Assembly: GCA_963734625.1 (NCBI GenBank)
Contig: CAVTHW010000016.1
Location: 186,001 to 250,000 of the forward strand
Reading direction: 5' to 3'
Length of the DNA: 64,000 nucleotides
Source: CAVTHW01 sp963734625
GTDB lineage: Bacteria > Acidobacteriota > Terriglobia > Bryobacterales > Bryobacteraceae
The translations under genes were made by a program, and so were the position numbers. Below, piece after piece: positions 7,064 to 15,923 of this stretch; positions within the stretch are counted from its first letter, which is position 1; the number at the start of each line of letters is the position of its first letter. The notes under the pieces are model-generated. The model ran no database searches. It saw nothing but the letters and a program-made list of their open reading frames with translations, and was not told the DNA's origin.

Positions 7064-8545
7064 GTGAGGCTTCCATTACTGACGACCGGGCCAGCCTGGC
7101 TCACCGCAGCCGGGCTGGCTTTTGTCGTTTTGGCGGTGCAGTTTGCCCTGGCGGTGCAGCCGAACTCCAATGAGGCTTGGTTTGCTGACCCGCCGCGCAA
7201 TTTGCTGGCGCACGGCCATCTCGGGACGACAATCCTCTCTGCAGAAGGAACCTGGTTAGAGGGAATAGATCGCCACACCTACTGGGTGATGCCGGTTCAC
7301 CTTCTGGCGCAAGCGGGTTGGTATTCCCTGTTCGGATTCAGCCTGCTCTCCATGCGGCTGCTCTCAGCCGCGGCGGGACTGGGGCTGGTCCTGGCCTGGT
7401 TCCTGGTGGCCGACCGGTTGCTGGCCAATCGAACCCTGGCTCTGGCTGCCGCCTGCCTGCTCGCAATCGATGTGCCCATGGCCCGCTCTGCCGCCAACGG
7501 ACGTATGGACACCCTCTGTGCATTGCTGGGCGTGACGGGCCTGGCGGTTTACCTCCTGCTGCGCACCCGCTCGGCGAGGGTGGCCGCCATGGCGGGGCAT
7601 GCGGGCGTGGTGTTGAGCGTGCTCACGCATCCCTGCGGAATGGTCTACGCTCTCGACCTGGTAATGCTCCAGATCCTGTTGGATGGATGGCGCCCGACGT
7701 GGAAACGATGGTTCTGGGTCATAACCCCGTACGTCGTCTTCGGCGCAGCGTTCGGTGCGTGGGCCCTTCAGGATTGGGCGTCCTTTGTGCGGCAGTTCTG
7801 GGGAAACGTTTCCGGGATCGCTGGCGAATCCAGTGGCGCGGAGCGGTTCGGCGGGTTGACTCGCCCGTGGGCGGCGCTCCTCCGAGAGTTGGAGTACCGC
7901 TATTATCGGAACTTTGGGGGATGGGCGGGCTTGGCAGTACTGTGGACATACGCGGGGGGCGTTATCTGGACGCTTATGCGACCGGCCTTGCGCAACGACT
8001 CCCGAGTCCGCTTGCTCCTCAAGCTGGCCGGCATACACTTCACCTTTTTCTGGCTTTTCGAAGGACTTAAGCTCCCCAATTACGTGGTCCACGTCCTGCC
8101 AATTTGGATCACTCTGGTGGTCCTGGCGAGCCCCGATCTTTTTGAAGCGCGACCGCGCGCCAGGCTCGCGTTTGTCACCATCCTGGTTGTGCTGCAGGTG
8201 ACGGCCGCGTTCCAGGAGCTCCGCCGCGGCAGCATGCGGAACGCGTATCTGCCGGTCGTGGATCTTGTCCAGCGGCATCAGGGCTTGACCGTCACCGGGC
8301 CTGCGGAATTCGCTTTCGCTTTGGGTTTTGAGGGCGCGCTGCGTGACGACCTGCGGCTCGGCTACTACAGCGGGCGGCGCCCGGACCTGTTCATCACCAA
8401 CAGCTGGCAGCGCGAGTGGCTCGAACGTGCGGACAAACGCGAACCTGCGGTGGCCCGCGCGATCCGCGAGAAACTCAAGTCTGAGTTTCGGGAGATTTTC
8501 CGCAATTCCGACTACGTTGTGTGGATGAGGGCTGCCACTCCCTAG
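7064..8545 (+). CDS. Membrane glycosyltransferase, GT39/PMT-like (ArnT-type fold)
   Basis: This 493-residue polytopic protein uses lipid-linked sugars in the manner of dolichyl-phosphate mannosyltransferase relatives. An early periplasmic loop carries NEAWFADPPRNLLAHGHLGTT, in the position where this superfamily has its catalytic acidic residue. About ten hydrophobic helices follow, and a soluble C-terminal tail of about 110 residues. The GTG start touches the stop of the mini PEP-CTERM gene, so both are probably transcribed from the sigma-54 promoter at 6811. The pairing suggests that the enzyme glycosylates PEP-CTERM protein(s) or adds a sugar to the exopolysaccharide; this is inference. 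The exact donor is unknown. Confidence 0.85.
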   Translation: MRLPLLTTGPAWLTAAGLAFVVLAVQFALAVQPNSNEAWFADPPRNLLAHGHLGTTILSAEGTWLEGIDRHTYWVMPVHLLAQAGWYSLFGFSLLSMRLLSAAAGLGLVLAWFLVADRLLANRTLALAAACLLAIDVPMARSAANGRMDTLCALLGVTGLAVYLLLRTRSARVAAMAGHAGVVLSVLTHPCGMVYALDLVMLQILLDGWRPTWKRWFWVITPYVVFGAAFGAWALQDWASFVRQFWGNVSGIAGESSGAERFGGLTRPWAALLRELEYRYYRNFGGWAGLAVLWTYAGGVIWTLMRPALRNDSRVRLLLKLAGIHFTFFWLFEGLKLPNYVVHVLPIWITLVVLASPDLFEARPRARLAFVTILVVLQVTAAFQELRRGSMRNAYLPVVDLVQRHQGLTVTGPAEFAFALGFEGALRDDLRLGYYSGRRPDLFITNSWQREWLERADKREPAVARAIREKLKSEFREIFRNSDYVVWMRAATP

Positions 8546-8805
8546 AAGCGCGTGGTGCAAGCCGGTCCGCGCGGCTGGTGGCCGCGGGAGTGATGAGACC
8601 TTCTTCACCCTCCCACGATCACAACTAAATAGACCATTCGTTTTCTCCCGCAAACAACTCGCCGGTGATGGCGATTTCGAAATCACCCGCGCCCAGAGCC
8701 GCAACTACCTGCAGCCTTGCGGCAAGAATAACCGAACAAACCCATTTCCGACGCCGAACCCTAACCAAATGACAAACGGACTCGTTTTCCCCCCAAGGAA
8801 CCCGT

Positions 8806-8878
8806 TTGCGCCAGAAGCGCACAGCCGCCCTGCCCAGGGCTCCTTCGCGTCTTTGCGCCTTGGCGTGAAATCTCCGCG
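8806..8878 (-). repeat. Dispersed extragenic palindromic repeat (same family as 41962-42213)
   Basis: Read on the minus strand, GGAGCCCTGGGCAGGGCGG, CTGTGCGC and TCTGGCGC match the core of the three tandem units at 41962-42213. It is followed by CTTCGCGTCTTTGCGCCTTGG-like sequence on the plus strand, another motif often scattered between genes. The stretch 8546-8890 holds nothing else I can identify. Confidence 0.55.
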
Positions 8879-8891
8879 CCACCGCCTTCGC

Positions 8892-8920
8892 TTGCATTTC
8901 ATTTATCCCTGCGGTAATCT
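8892..8920 (+). promoter_or_regulatory. Candidate promoter of the ilv leader/operon
   Basis: TTGCAT (8892-8897) and TAATCT (8915-8920) are 17 bases apart. Transcription would start near 8927, only about six bases before the leader-peptide ATG at 8933. The -10 match is modest. Confidence 0.4.
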
Positions 8921-8932
8921 GACGAGGTGGAG

Positions 8933-9064
8933 ATGTTGGCAACAGCACGGGCACAGGCCATACCGGGCGATCTGCCCCTGCCCGCCGCCATCTTTCCCGC
9001 AAACCTTCTGGTTCCCGTAATCGCAATTATTATTCGGGTCACCGTACGCGGCCCCGCCTGTTAG
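8933..9064 (+). CDS. ilv operon leader peptide
   Basis: This 43-codon frame begins with ATG 8933 (GGTGGAG directly before it) and ends at TAG 9062-9064. Its C-terminal part reads LLVPVIAIIIRVTV, so at least ten of fourteen consecutive residues are leucine, valine or isoleucine, the end products of the downstream operon. An antiterminator arm overlaps the last codons, and a terminator with a T-run follows at 9085-9127, before ilvB at 9190. This is the arrangement of ribosome-mediated attenuation: a ribosome stalled for charged Ile or Val tRNA leaves 9051-9058 free, and transcription continues. Confidence 0.82.
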   Translation: MLATARAQAIPGDLPLPAAIFPANLLVPVIAIIIRVTVRGPAC

Positions 9065-9127
9065 AGCCCGGAAGAGATTCTCAAGGGCCACTGGCGGGGC
9101 AAGCAACCTCAGCCGGTGGCCCTTTTT
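9051..9127 (+). terminator. ilv attenuator: mutually exclusive antiterminator and terminator
   Basis: The terminator stem pairs GGGCCACTGGC (9085-9095) with GCCGGTGGCCC (9112-9122), with a single G-T wobble, and is followed by TTTTT. The competing antiterminator pairs GCCCCGCC (9051-9058) with GGCGGGGC (9093-9100), eight perfect GC pairs that use the 5' arm of the terminator. The 9051-9058 arm lies just before the leader stop codon (9062), so a ribosome that finishes the leader covers it and the terminator forms. Confidence 0.85.
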
Positions 9128-9189
9128 GCTGTTAGGCTGCCGCGCGGGCCGTGGATCCAAGCTGAAGGATTGAGGAGATACCAAAGATT

Positions 9190-10920
9190 ATGCCGAATTC
9201 GACGAGCGGCGCGAGGATGTTGCTGGAGTGCCTGGCGCGGGAAGGGGCCGATTGCATCTTCGGCTACCCCGGCGGCGTCACCCTCCCCCTCTACGACGCT
9301 ATATATGAAGATCCCATCCGGCACATATTGGTGCGCCATGAGGAGAACGCGTGCTTCGCGGCACAGGGATACGCCATCGCCACCGGCCGGGTGGGCGTCT
9401 GCTGCGCCACCTCCGGGCCGGGCGCCACGAACCTGGTCACCGGCCTGATGAATGCGCAGATGGATTCCACACCGGTGGTGGCCATCACCGGGCAGGTAGT
9501 CACCAAGCTCATCGGCAGCGATGCGTTTCAGGAGGCCGACACGTTCGGCATCACCCGCTCCTGCACCAAACACAACTACCTGGTCAAGAATCTGGCTGAC
9601 TTGGCCCAGGTCGTCCACGAGGCCTTCTACATCGCCGGCACGGGCCGTCCCGGTCCGGTGCTGATCGACGTGCCCAAGGACGTGTTTCAGGGGCAAGCCC
9701 GCTACACGCCGGTTTCCTCGATCCACCTGCCGGGCTACAAGATCTACAACGAGGGGCACACCGGCCAGCTCAAACGCGCGGCCCAGATGCTCTGGGACGC
9801 GCAACGGCCCATCGTCTACGCCGGAGGCGGTGTCGTCAGCAGCGGCGCTTCCGAAGAGCTGCGAACCCTGGTCGAGACCGTCGATATGCCCGGCGTCTGC
9901 ACCATCATGGCCCTGGGCGCGCTTCCGGCCGACCACCCCAACTTCATCAGCATGCCCGGCATGCACGGCAGCTACGCCGCCAACATGGGGCTGACCCAGA
10001 CCGACCTCATCCTGGCCGTCGGCGTCCGCTTCGACGACCGGGTGACGGGCCGCCTTTCCGCCTTCGCTCCGCACGCCAAGGTGATTCACATCGATATCGA
10101 TCCGGCCGAGATCGGCAAGAATCGCATTCCGGACCTGCCCATCGTGGGCGACGCCAAGCGCACCCTGGAAAAGCTGAACGCGCTGCTGGCCGAAACCAAG
10201 CCTGCCATGGGCGAGCGCAACGCCGCCGCGCGCCAGGCCTGGTGGCGGCAGATAAAGGAGTGGCAGGCGGAACACCCGCTAGTCCCCGCCGTCTCCACCG
10301 AGGAAATCAAACCCCAGCACGTGATGCGGGAGATCGACCGCATCTCGGGCGGCCAGGCCATTGTGTGCTCGGACGTGGGCCAGCACCAGATGTGGGCGGC
10401 GCAGTACATCCGCTTCAACGCCCCTCGCCTGTGGATCAACTCCGGCGGGCTCGGCTCCATGGGATTCGGCATGCCCTCCGCGATCGGCGCGCAAATAGCG
10501 CGGCCCGACAAGCTGGTCTTCGCCGTGGTCGGAGACGGCGGCTTCCAGATGTCTCTCCCCGAGCTGGCCACGCTGGTCAACTACAAGCTGCCGGTCAAGG
10601 TCTGCGTGCTGCGGAACGGGTACCTCGGCATGGTGCGCCAGTGGCAGGAACTCTTCTACAACAACCGGCTTTCCGGGGTCCAACTGGACTCCTTCCCGAA
10701 CGCTCCGAAACTGGCCGAGGCGTATGGTTTCAAGGGCAGGACCGTCGAGCGGCCCGAGGATTTGGCGTCCGCCCTGCAAGAGGCCGTCAACGAGCCGGGG
10801 CCATACCTGCTGGACATCAAGGTCAGCCCCCTCGAGAACGTCTACCCCATGGTGCCGGCCGGCAGCGCCATCAACGAAATGGTGTTCGGCCCGGCGCAAC
10901 CCGTGGCGGTGCCCAAGTAG
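9190..10920 (+). CDS. ilvB: Acetolactate synthase large (catalytic) subunit
   Basis: The 576-residue ThDP enzyme condenses two pyruvates, or pyruvate and 2-oxobutyrate, in valine, leucine and isoleucine synthesis. N-terminal motifs are GYPGGVTLPLYDA and the catalytic glutamate region RHEENACFAAQGYA. The FAD/central domain follows. The C-terminal ThDP site reads GDGGFQMSLPELATLVNYKLPVK and includes the metal-binding GDGG...N pattern (NGYLGMVRQWQELFY). The ATG follows GAGGAG. It is the first gene after the ilv attenuator; the stop is 15 bases before ilvN. Length and motifs are normal for the family. Confidence 0.97.
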   Translation: MPNSTSGARMLLECLAREGADCIFGYPGGVTLPLYDAIYEDPIRHILVRHEENACFAAQGYAIATGRVGVCCATSGPGATNLVTGLMNAQMDSTPVVAITGQVVTKLIGSDAFQEADTFGITRSCTKHNYLVKNLADLAQVVHEAFYIAGTGRPGPVLIDVPKDVFQGQARYTPVSSIHLPGYKIYNEGHTGQLKRAAQMLWDAQRPIVYAGGGVVSSGASEELRTLVETVDMPGVCTIMALGALPADHPNFISMPGMHGSYAANMGLTQTDLILAVGVRFDDRVTGRLSAFAPHAKVIHIDIDPAEIGKNRIPDLPIVGDAKRTLEKLNALLAETKPAMGERNAAARQAWWRQIKEWQAEHPLVPAVSTEEIKPQHVMREIDRISGGQAIVCSDVGQHQMWAAQYIRFNAPRLWINSGGLGSMGFGMPSAIGAQIARPDKLVFAVVGDGGFQMSLPELATLVNYKLPVKVCVLRNGYLGMVRQWQELFYNNRLSGVQLDSFPNAPKLAEAYGFKGRTVERPEDLASALQEAVNEPGPYLLDIKVSPLENVYPMVPAGSAINEMVFGPAQPVAVPK

Positions 10921-10935
10921 GAGGAACGAGATCCC

Positions 10936-11490
10936 ATGCTACAAGTGATTTCACTTCTCGTCGAGAACAAGCCGGGCGCTCTCATGCGCATCACCGGCGT
11001 GCTGACCGCCAGGGGCTACAACATCGAGAGCCTCACCGTGGCGCGGACCCTGGAGCCCGAACTCTCCCACATGACCATCGTGGTCGACGTGGAGTCGAAC
11101 CTGCGCACCCTGGTCATCAAGCAGATGAACAAGTTGATTAACGTGCTGCAAGCCACCGACCTCACCGATAGCCGCGCCGTGGTGCGGGAGATGGTGTTTA
11201 TCCGGGTGCGCGCGCCACTCGACAAACGTACAGCTATCCTGAAGGAAGCCGAGATTTTCGGCGCGCGGGTCATCGACTCCTCCGTGGAGGGTTTCGCCCT
11301 GGAGGCCACCGGCGACCCGGAGAAATTGGACGAATTCATCGAAGTCATGCGAAGCTACGGCGAATACGATGTGATCCGCTCCGGAAGGGTCGCCATGTCG
11401 CTCGAACCCAGGAAGCTTCGCCTTTCGCCGCCGATCCCCACGGGGACGGCTAATAAACTTGAACGAAACAACGGGGTGATCAATGGTTAA
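10936..11490 (+). CDS. ilvN: Acetolactate synthase small (regulatory) subunit
   Basis: The 184-residue protein starts with an ACT domain (ISLLVENKPGALMRITGVLTARGYNIESL), which binds valine and stimulates the large subunit. The second conserved region reads REMVFIRVRAP...GFALEATGDPEKLDEFIEVM. AGGAGG lies 12 bases before the ATG. The last eight bases overlap the start of ilvC, which suggests translational coupling. The C-terminal 20 residues (PPIPTGTANKLERNNGVING) are low in conservation. Confidence 0.96.
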   Translation: MLQVISLLVENKPGALMRITGVLTARGYNIESLTVARTLEPELSHMTIVVDVESNLRTLVIKQMNKLINVLQATDLTDSRAVVREMVFIRVRAPLDKRTAILKEAEIFGARVIDSSVEGFALEATGDPEKLDEFIEVMRSYGEYDVIRSGRVAMSLEPRKLRLSPPIPTGTANKLERNNGVING

Positions 11491-12508
11491 GCGTTACTAC
11501 GAAAAAGATGGAGACCTCAAGTGCTTGAAGGGCCGCACCGTGGCCATTATCGGTTACGGCAGCCAGGGGCACGCGCACGCGTTGAACCTGCGCGATTCCG
11601 GCGTGGACGTGGTGGTTTCGGAACTGCCCGGCACGTCGAACTGGACTAAAGCGGAGGCCGCGGGGCTGCGCGTCCTGACCGCGAGCGAGGCCGCCAAGCT
11701 CGCCAGCGTCATTATGATTCTGGTTGCCGACCATCATCAGGCGGACCTGTACAAGAGCGCCATCGCGCCGCACATGGTCGCGGGTAAGACCCTGATGTTC
11801 GCCCACGGCTTTAATATTCATTTCGGGCAGATCGTGCCTCCGGCCGATGTGGACGTTTCGATGATCGCGCCCAAGGCGCCGGGCCACCGCGTGCGCGAGC
11901 TGTTCACCGAGGGAGTCGGCGTGCCGGCCCTGGTGGCGATTCATCAGAACCCTTCCGGCAAGGCGCTCGAGACGGCTCTGGCTTACGCGCTGGCGCTGGG
12001 CTGCCTCAAGGCCGGTGTGATCGAGACCACCTTCAAGGAGGAAACCGAGAGCGACCTGTTCGGCGAGCAAGCCGTGTTGTGCGGCGGCGTCACCGAGTTG
12101 ATTCGCGCCGGCTACGAAACTCTGGTGGAAGCCGGATATGCCCCCGAAATCGCTTACTTCGAGTGCCTGCATGAGCTGAAGCTCATCGTGGACCTCATCC
12201 AGGAAGGCGGCTTCGGCTACATGCGCTTCTCCATCTCCGACACGGCGGAGTACGGCGATTACACCCGCGGCCCGCGTATCATCACCCCCCAGACCCGCCA
12301 GGAAATGAAGAAGATCCTCGGCGAGATCCAGAGCGGCGCGTTCGCCAAGGAGTGGATCGACGAGAACAAGAGCGGACGCAAGAACTTCCTGGCCATGCGC
12401 GAGGCCGCCAAGCATCAGTCCGTCGAAGAAGTGGGGCGCACCCTGCGCGAGATGATGCCGTTCCTCAAGAAGAAAAAGGAAGCGGGCGTACCGGAAGACC
12501 AGGTGTAG
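11483..12508 (+). CDS. ilvC: Ketol-acid reductoisomerase
   Basis: The 341-residue class I enzyme converts acetolactate to dihydroxyisovalerate (and the ethyl homologue) with NADPH and Mg. The Rossmann loop reads IIGYGSQGHAHALNLRDSGVDV; the catalytic and metal region includes APKAPGHRVRELFTEG, KEETESDLFGEQAVLCGG and YFECLHELKLIVDL. The C-terminal tail carries ISDTAEYGDY. It overlaps the end of ilvN and is followed 15 bases later by cimA. Everything is typical of the family. Confidence 0.97.
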   Translation: MVKRYYEKDGDLKCLKGRTVAIIGYGSQGHAHALNLRDSGVDVVVSELPGTSNWTKAEAAGLRVLTASEAAKLASVIMILVADHHQADLYKSAIAPHMVAGKTLMFAHGFNIHFGQIVPPADVDVSMIAPKAPGHRVRELFTEGVGVPALVAIHQNPSGKALETALAYALALGCLKAGVIETTFKEETESDLFGEQAVLCGGVTELIRAGYETLVEAGYAPEIAYFECLHELKLIVDLIQEGGFGYMRFSISDTAEYGDYTRGPRIITPQTRQEMKKILGEIQSGAFAKEWIDENKSGRKNFLAMREAAKHQSVEEVGRTLREMMPFLKKKKEAGVPEDQV

Positions 12509-12523
12509 TCCGCGCCACCCAGC

Positions 12524-14134
12524 ATGAGAGTCTTCACCCTGGATACAACTTTACGAGACGGCGCTCAAGGCGAGGCCGTCTCGTTCACCGTGGATGACAA
12601 GGTGCTCGTCGCCCACAAGCTGGACGAGTTGGGCATCGACTACATCGAAGGCGGCTGGCCTGGCTCCAATCCCAAGGATAAGGAATTCTTCGCCCGCGCC
12701 AGGGACCTGAAGCTCAAGCACGCCAAGCTGACCGCCTTCGGCTCGACCCGCTTCGCCAAGAACCCGGTCGACCGCGATCCCAACGTTCGAGCCCTGCTCG
12801 AAGCCGGCACGCCGGCCATCTCGATTTTTGGCAAGAGCTGGGATTTTCACGCCCAGCGGGCCCTGGGCATCACCGAGGACGAGAACATCCTGTTGATTTC
12901 GGAGACTGTTCAGCGGCTGAAGGACCACGGCAAGGAGGTCATCTTCGACGCCGAGCACTTCTTCGACGGCTATATCTCCAACCCGGCCTTCGCCCTGCGG
13001 ACCCTCGAGGCCGCCACCAAGGCGGGCGCCGACGTTCTCTGTCTGTGCGACACCAACGGCGGAACCATTACCGGCAAGCTGTCGGAGATCGTCGCCGAGG
13101 TCCGCCGGCGTTTTGACGGCATGCTGGGGATCCATGCCCATAACGATTCCGACCTCGCCGTCGCCAACACCCTGGCGGCCGTCCAGCAGGGCGTCACCCA
13201 CGTCCAGGGGTGCGTGAACGGATATGGCGAGCGCTGCGGGAACGCCAACCTCTGCTCGGTCATCGCCAATCTGGAGTTGAAGCTGGGCCACTCGACCATC
13301 GGCCCCGAGAAACTGGCGAACCTGACGACGGCGGCGCGTTACATCGCGGAACTGGCGAACCTGCCGGTGCGCAACGAGCAGCCCTACGTCGGCCATAGCG
13401 CGTTCGCGCACAAAGGCGGCGTGCACGTCAGCGCGGTGCTCAAGGATTCGGCGACCTACGAACATGTCACTCCCGAAAGCGTCGGCAACCGCCAGCGCGT
13501 CCTGCTCAGCGACCTGTCCGGAAGAGCCAACATTCTCTACAAGCTGAAGCAGCACGGCGTCGCCGACCGGCTGACGGAAGACGCCCGCCGCGAGTTGCTG
13601 GAGCGCATCAAGCACATGGAGTTCCAGGGCTATGAACTGGAGGCCGCCGAGGGCACCTTCGAACTGCTGGTCCGCGAAGCCCTGCACCCGGGCCTGCACT
13701 TCTTCGATCTCGTCAGTTTCGACGTTTCCACGAACATGGTTGGAACCAAGGGCTCGAAGACCACCGCCACGGTGACGATTAAGGCCCAGGACGGCGTGCA
13801 CTCGGCCACGGCCAGCGGCCACGGGCCGGTCAACGCGCTCGACGTCTGCTTGCGCCAGTGCCTCTCCGCGCTCTATCCGTCCATCGCCGATGTGCGCTTG
13901 ATGGATTACAAAGTGCGCGTGCTCGAGCCCAAAAAGGGCACGGCCGCCAAGGTCCGCGTGCTGATCGGTTGGAGCGACCACCGCCGCAACTGGACCACGG
14001 TGGGGGTCTCGGAAAACGTGATCGAGGCGAGCTGGCAAGCCTTGATAGACGCCATTCGCCTGGAGCTGATGCGCCTCATCGAAAAGGACGAGAGCGTCGA
14101 AAAGGCCGTCGAGGATTACTGCTGGGGCGTCTGA
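12524..14134 (+). CDS. cimA: (R)-citramalate synthase
   Basis: The 536-residue LeuA-family enzyme condenses acetyl-CoA with pyruvate to give citramalate, the threonine-independent entry to isoleucine. The N-terminal TIM barrel starts LDTTLRDGAQGEAVSFTVDDK; HAHNDSDLAVANTLAAVQQGVTHVQG holds the metal-binding histidines, and GYGERCGNANL follows. The C-terminal LeuA regulatory domain begins near residue 390 and probably binds isoleucine. The long insertion (WDFHAQRALG) is typical of CimA and separates it from LeuA and from homocitrate synthase. It ends the ilv operon, so leader-controlled expression would match carbon entry to isoleucine demand. Confidence 0.93.
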   Translation: MRVFTLDTTLRDGAQGEAVSFTVDDKVLVAHKLDELGIDYIEGGWPGSNPKDKEFFARARDLKLKHAKLTAFGSTRFAKNPVDRDPNVRALLEAGTPAISIFGKSWDFHAQRALGITEDENILLISETVQRLKDHGKEVIFDAEHFFDGYISNPAFALRTLEAATKAGADVLCLCDTNGGTITGKLSEIVAEVRRRFDGMLGIHAHNDSDLAVANTLAAVQQGVTHVQGCVNGYGERCGNANLCSVIANLELKLGHSTIGPEKLANLTTAARYIAELANLPVRNEQPYVGHSAFAHKGGVHVSAVLKDSATYEHVTPESVGNRQRVLLSDLSGRANILYKLKQHGVADRLTEDARRELLERIKHMEFQGYELEAAEGTFELLVREALHPGLHFFDLVSFDVSTNMVGTKGSKTTATVTIKAQDGVHSATASGHGPVNALDVCLRQCLSALYPSIADVRLMDYKVRVLEPKKGTAAKVRVLIGWSDHRRNWTTVGVSENVIEASWQALIDAIRLELMRLIEKDESVEKAVEDYCWGV

Positions 14135-14142
14135 AAATGTAG

Positions 14143-14163
14143 GGGCACGGCGCCGCCGTGCCC
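14143..14163. terminator. Hairpin between convergent genes (possible bidirectional terminator)
   Basis: GGGCACGGC and GCCGTGCCC form a nine-pair stem around a three-base loop. It sits in the 30-base gap between cimA and the convergent glycosyltransferase gene. There is no T-run. A near copy (GGGCACGCC...GGCGTGCCC) follows the gene ending at 39230, so it may be a repeated extragenic palindrome. Confidence 0.5.
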
Positions 14164-14164
14164 G

Positions 14165-15790
14165 TTATGGGGCGGCCGGCTTCGCCGTTTGCAGTTCCAG
14201 CCGCCGCTGGCGCTGCCAGCGCAGACGTGACTGATGTTCCTGGTAAAGCGTGCTGAACGCCGCCCAGAAGTAGCCGGTCACGAAGAGCGCCAGGAACGGC
14301 AGGGCCAGGAAGTTGAGCGTGTCGATCGCCCAGTAGATCATCAGCAGGAAGTAGCTGCCGATCGCCAGTTCGATGTAAGGCAGCCAGCCGCTCTTGCGGC
14401 GGTATTCGGCATCCGCCAGGCGGACCCGGTCGCCCCCGATGGCGTACTTGGCGGTCCGCACAAAGCCCGTCTTGATCCCCAGCAGCGCTTCCAGCACGGC
14501 TCGAGTGTTGATCACCGTGAGCGCCACGCCCACCGCCAGCAGCGCCGGCAGCATGAAGATCGACCGCTTCCAGCCCTTCGGGTTCGCTGCCCATTGCGCC
14601 GTCAGGTAGAAAGCCGAAATGGAGAGGAACGAGGCGATGATCAGAGGCAGGTCGATCAGCGCCATCTGCCACCAGCCGATGTAGAAGCGCACGATCATCA
14701 CCGGCAGCAGCAGCGCCGACACCACCATCATGAGCGGGTAGGAGAGGTTGGGCGTCAGGTGGAAGAACGCCTCGACCTTTTCCCGCCACGGAATCGGGGC
14801 GCGCAGGATCGCCGGAAGCAGTTTCCTGGATACCTGGGTCAGGCCCTTGGCCCACCGCGACTGCTGCACCTGGAAGGCGTGCATCTCGACGGGCAGCTCG
14901 GACGGGCAATCCAGGCCGGGCAGGTAGACGAAGCGCCAGCCCTTAAGCTGCGCCCGGTAGCTGAGGTCGCAATCCTCGGTCAGGGTGTCGTGCTGCCAGC
15001 CGCCGGCGTCCTCGATCATCTTCCGGCGCAGCATCCCCGCCGTGCCGTTGAAGTTGAAAAACAGGCCCTGGCTGCAGCGCGCCACGTGCTCCAGCATGAA
15101 GTGCCCGTCGAGCAGCATGGCCTCGACTTCGGTGAGCACGTTATAGCCGCGGTTCAGGTAGCTCCAGCGGGCCTGCACCACGCCCACTTTCGGGTCGGTG
15201 AAGAAATGCACGGTGCGCGTCAGGAAGTCCGTCGGCGGAATGAAATCGGCGTCGAAGATCGCGATCAGCTCTCCGCTGGCCGTCGTCAGCCCCTCCTGCA
15301 ACGCCCCGGCCTTGAAGCCGTGGCGGTTGGCCCGGTGGCGGTACTCGATCGGGTGCCCCAGCGCGCTGTAGCGCTCCACCAGCGCCTCGGTGAAGGGGTG
15401 GGTTTCGTCGGTCGAATCGTCCAGAACCTGAATCTGGAGCAAATGCCTGGGGTAGTCCAGCTTCAGCACTTCCTCCAGCAGCCGCTCCACCACGTAGCGC
15501 TCGTTGTAGAGCGGAAGCTGGACCGTGATCCGGGGCAGTTGCTCGAATCGAACCGCCGGCTCGGCCTGCAGCTTCTTCCGGGCCTTCAGGAAGCCGCGAA
15601 TGACCTCGTAGCGATACAGCCCGTAGATGGACAGCACCACCATGATGCTGAAGTAGGGGATGAGCAGCGACCAGTCGAACGGGGTCAGCAGGTGGATGCC
15701 CGAGAAGGTGTCGTCGTTCAGGGCGTTCGCCGCCCTTTGCATCGGCGAGACGGCCAGGAACAACGCGACACTGTACGGGAAACCGATCAT
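14165..15790 (-). CDS. Membrane-bound family 2 glycosyltransferase (cellulose-synthase-like)
   Basis: This 541-residue processive-type GT2 has an N-terminal helix (residues 45-65). The catalytic domain carries VQLPLYNE, DDSTDET, IFDADFIPP, LTEDCDLSYRAQLKGW and the QQSRWAKG (Q/RxxRW) motif. Four or five C-terminal helices form a channel. It makes or extends a polysaccharide from UDP- or GDP-sugar at the inner membrane. The usual PilZ and BcsB-like partners are not adjacent, so the product cannot be named; beta-mannan/glucomannan-type synthases of this subfamily look similar. It stands alone, convergent with the ilv operon. Confidence 0.88.
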   Translation of the reverse strand: MIGFPYSVALFLAVSPMQRAANALNDDTFSGIHLLTPFDWSLLIPYFSIMVVLSIYGLYRYEVIRGFLKARKKLQAEPAVRFEQLPRITVQLPLYNERYVVERLLEEVLKLDYPRHLLQIQVLDDSTDETHPFTEALVERYSALGHPIEYRHRANRHGFKAGALQEGLTTASGELIAIFDADFIPPTDFLTRTVHFFTDPKVGVVQARWSYLNRGYNVLTEVEAMLLDGHFMLEHVARCSQGLFFNFNGTAGMLRRKMIEDAGGWQHDTLTEDCDLSYRAQLKGWRFVYLPGLDCPSELPVEMHAFQVQQSRWAKGLTQVSRKLLPAILRAPIPWREKVEAFFHLTPNLSYPLMMVVSALLLPVMIVRFYIGWWQMALIDLPLIIASFLSISAFYLTAQWAANPKGWKRSIFMLPALLAVGVALTVINTRAVLEALLGIKTGFVRTAKYAIGGDRVRLADAEYRRKSGWLPYIELAIGSYFLLMIYWAIDTLNFLALPFLALFVTGYFWAAFSTLYQEHQSRLRWQRQRRLELQTAKPAAP

Positions 15791-15923
15791 TTCAGTTCTT
15801 TAGGGCGATCCAGGCTAGTTTTCTGGGCGAGTACGATTATATACCAGTTCGATCTCCTAGTTTACGCTAATTTCGCACTCCCGGACGTACCTGTTATAGA
15901 ATACGGCTTACCGGGGAGGGCTG

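Noticed and set aside
12551..14038. Long open frames antisense to cimA, hppA, exosortase and other genes
   Set aside because: High GC content gives long frames opposite real genes; they have no ribosome binding sites or family motifs and the sense genes are certain.
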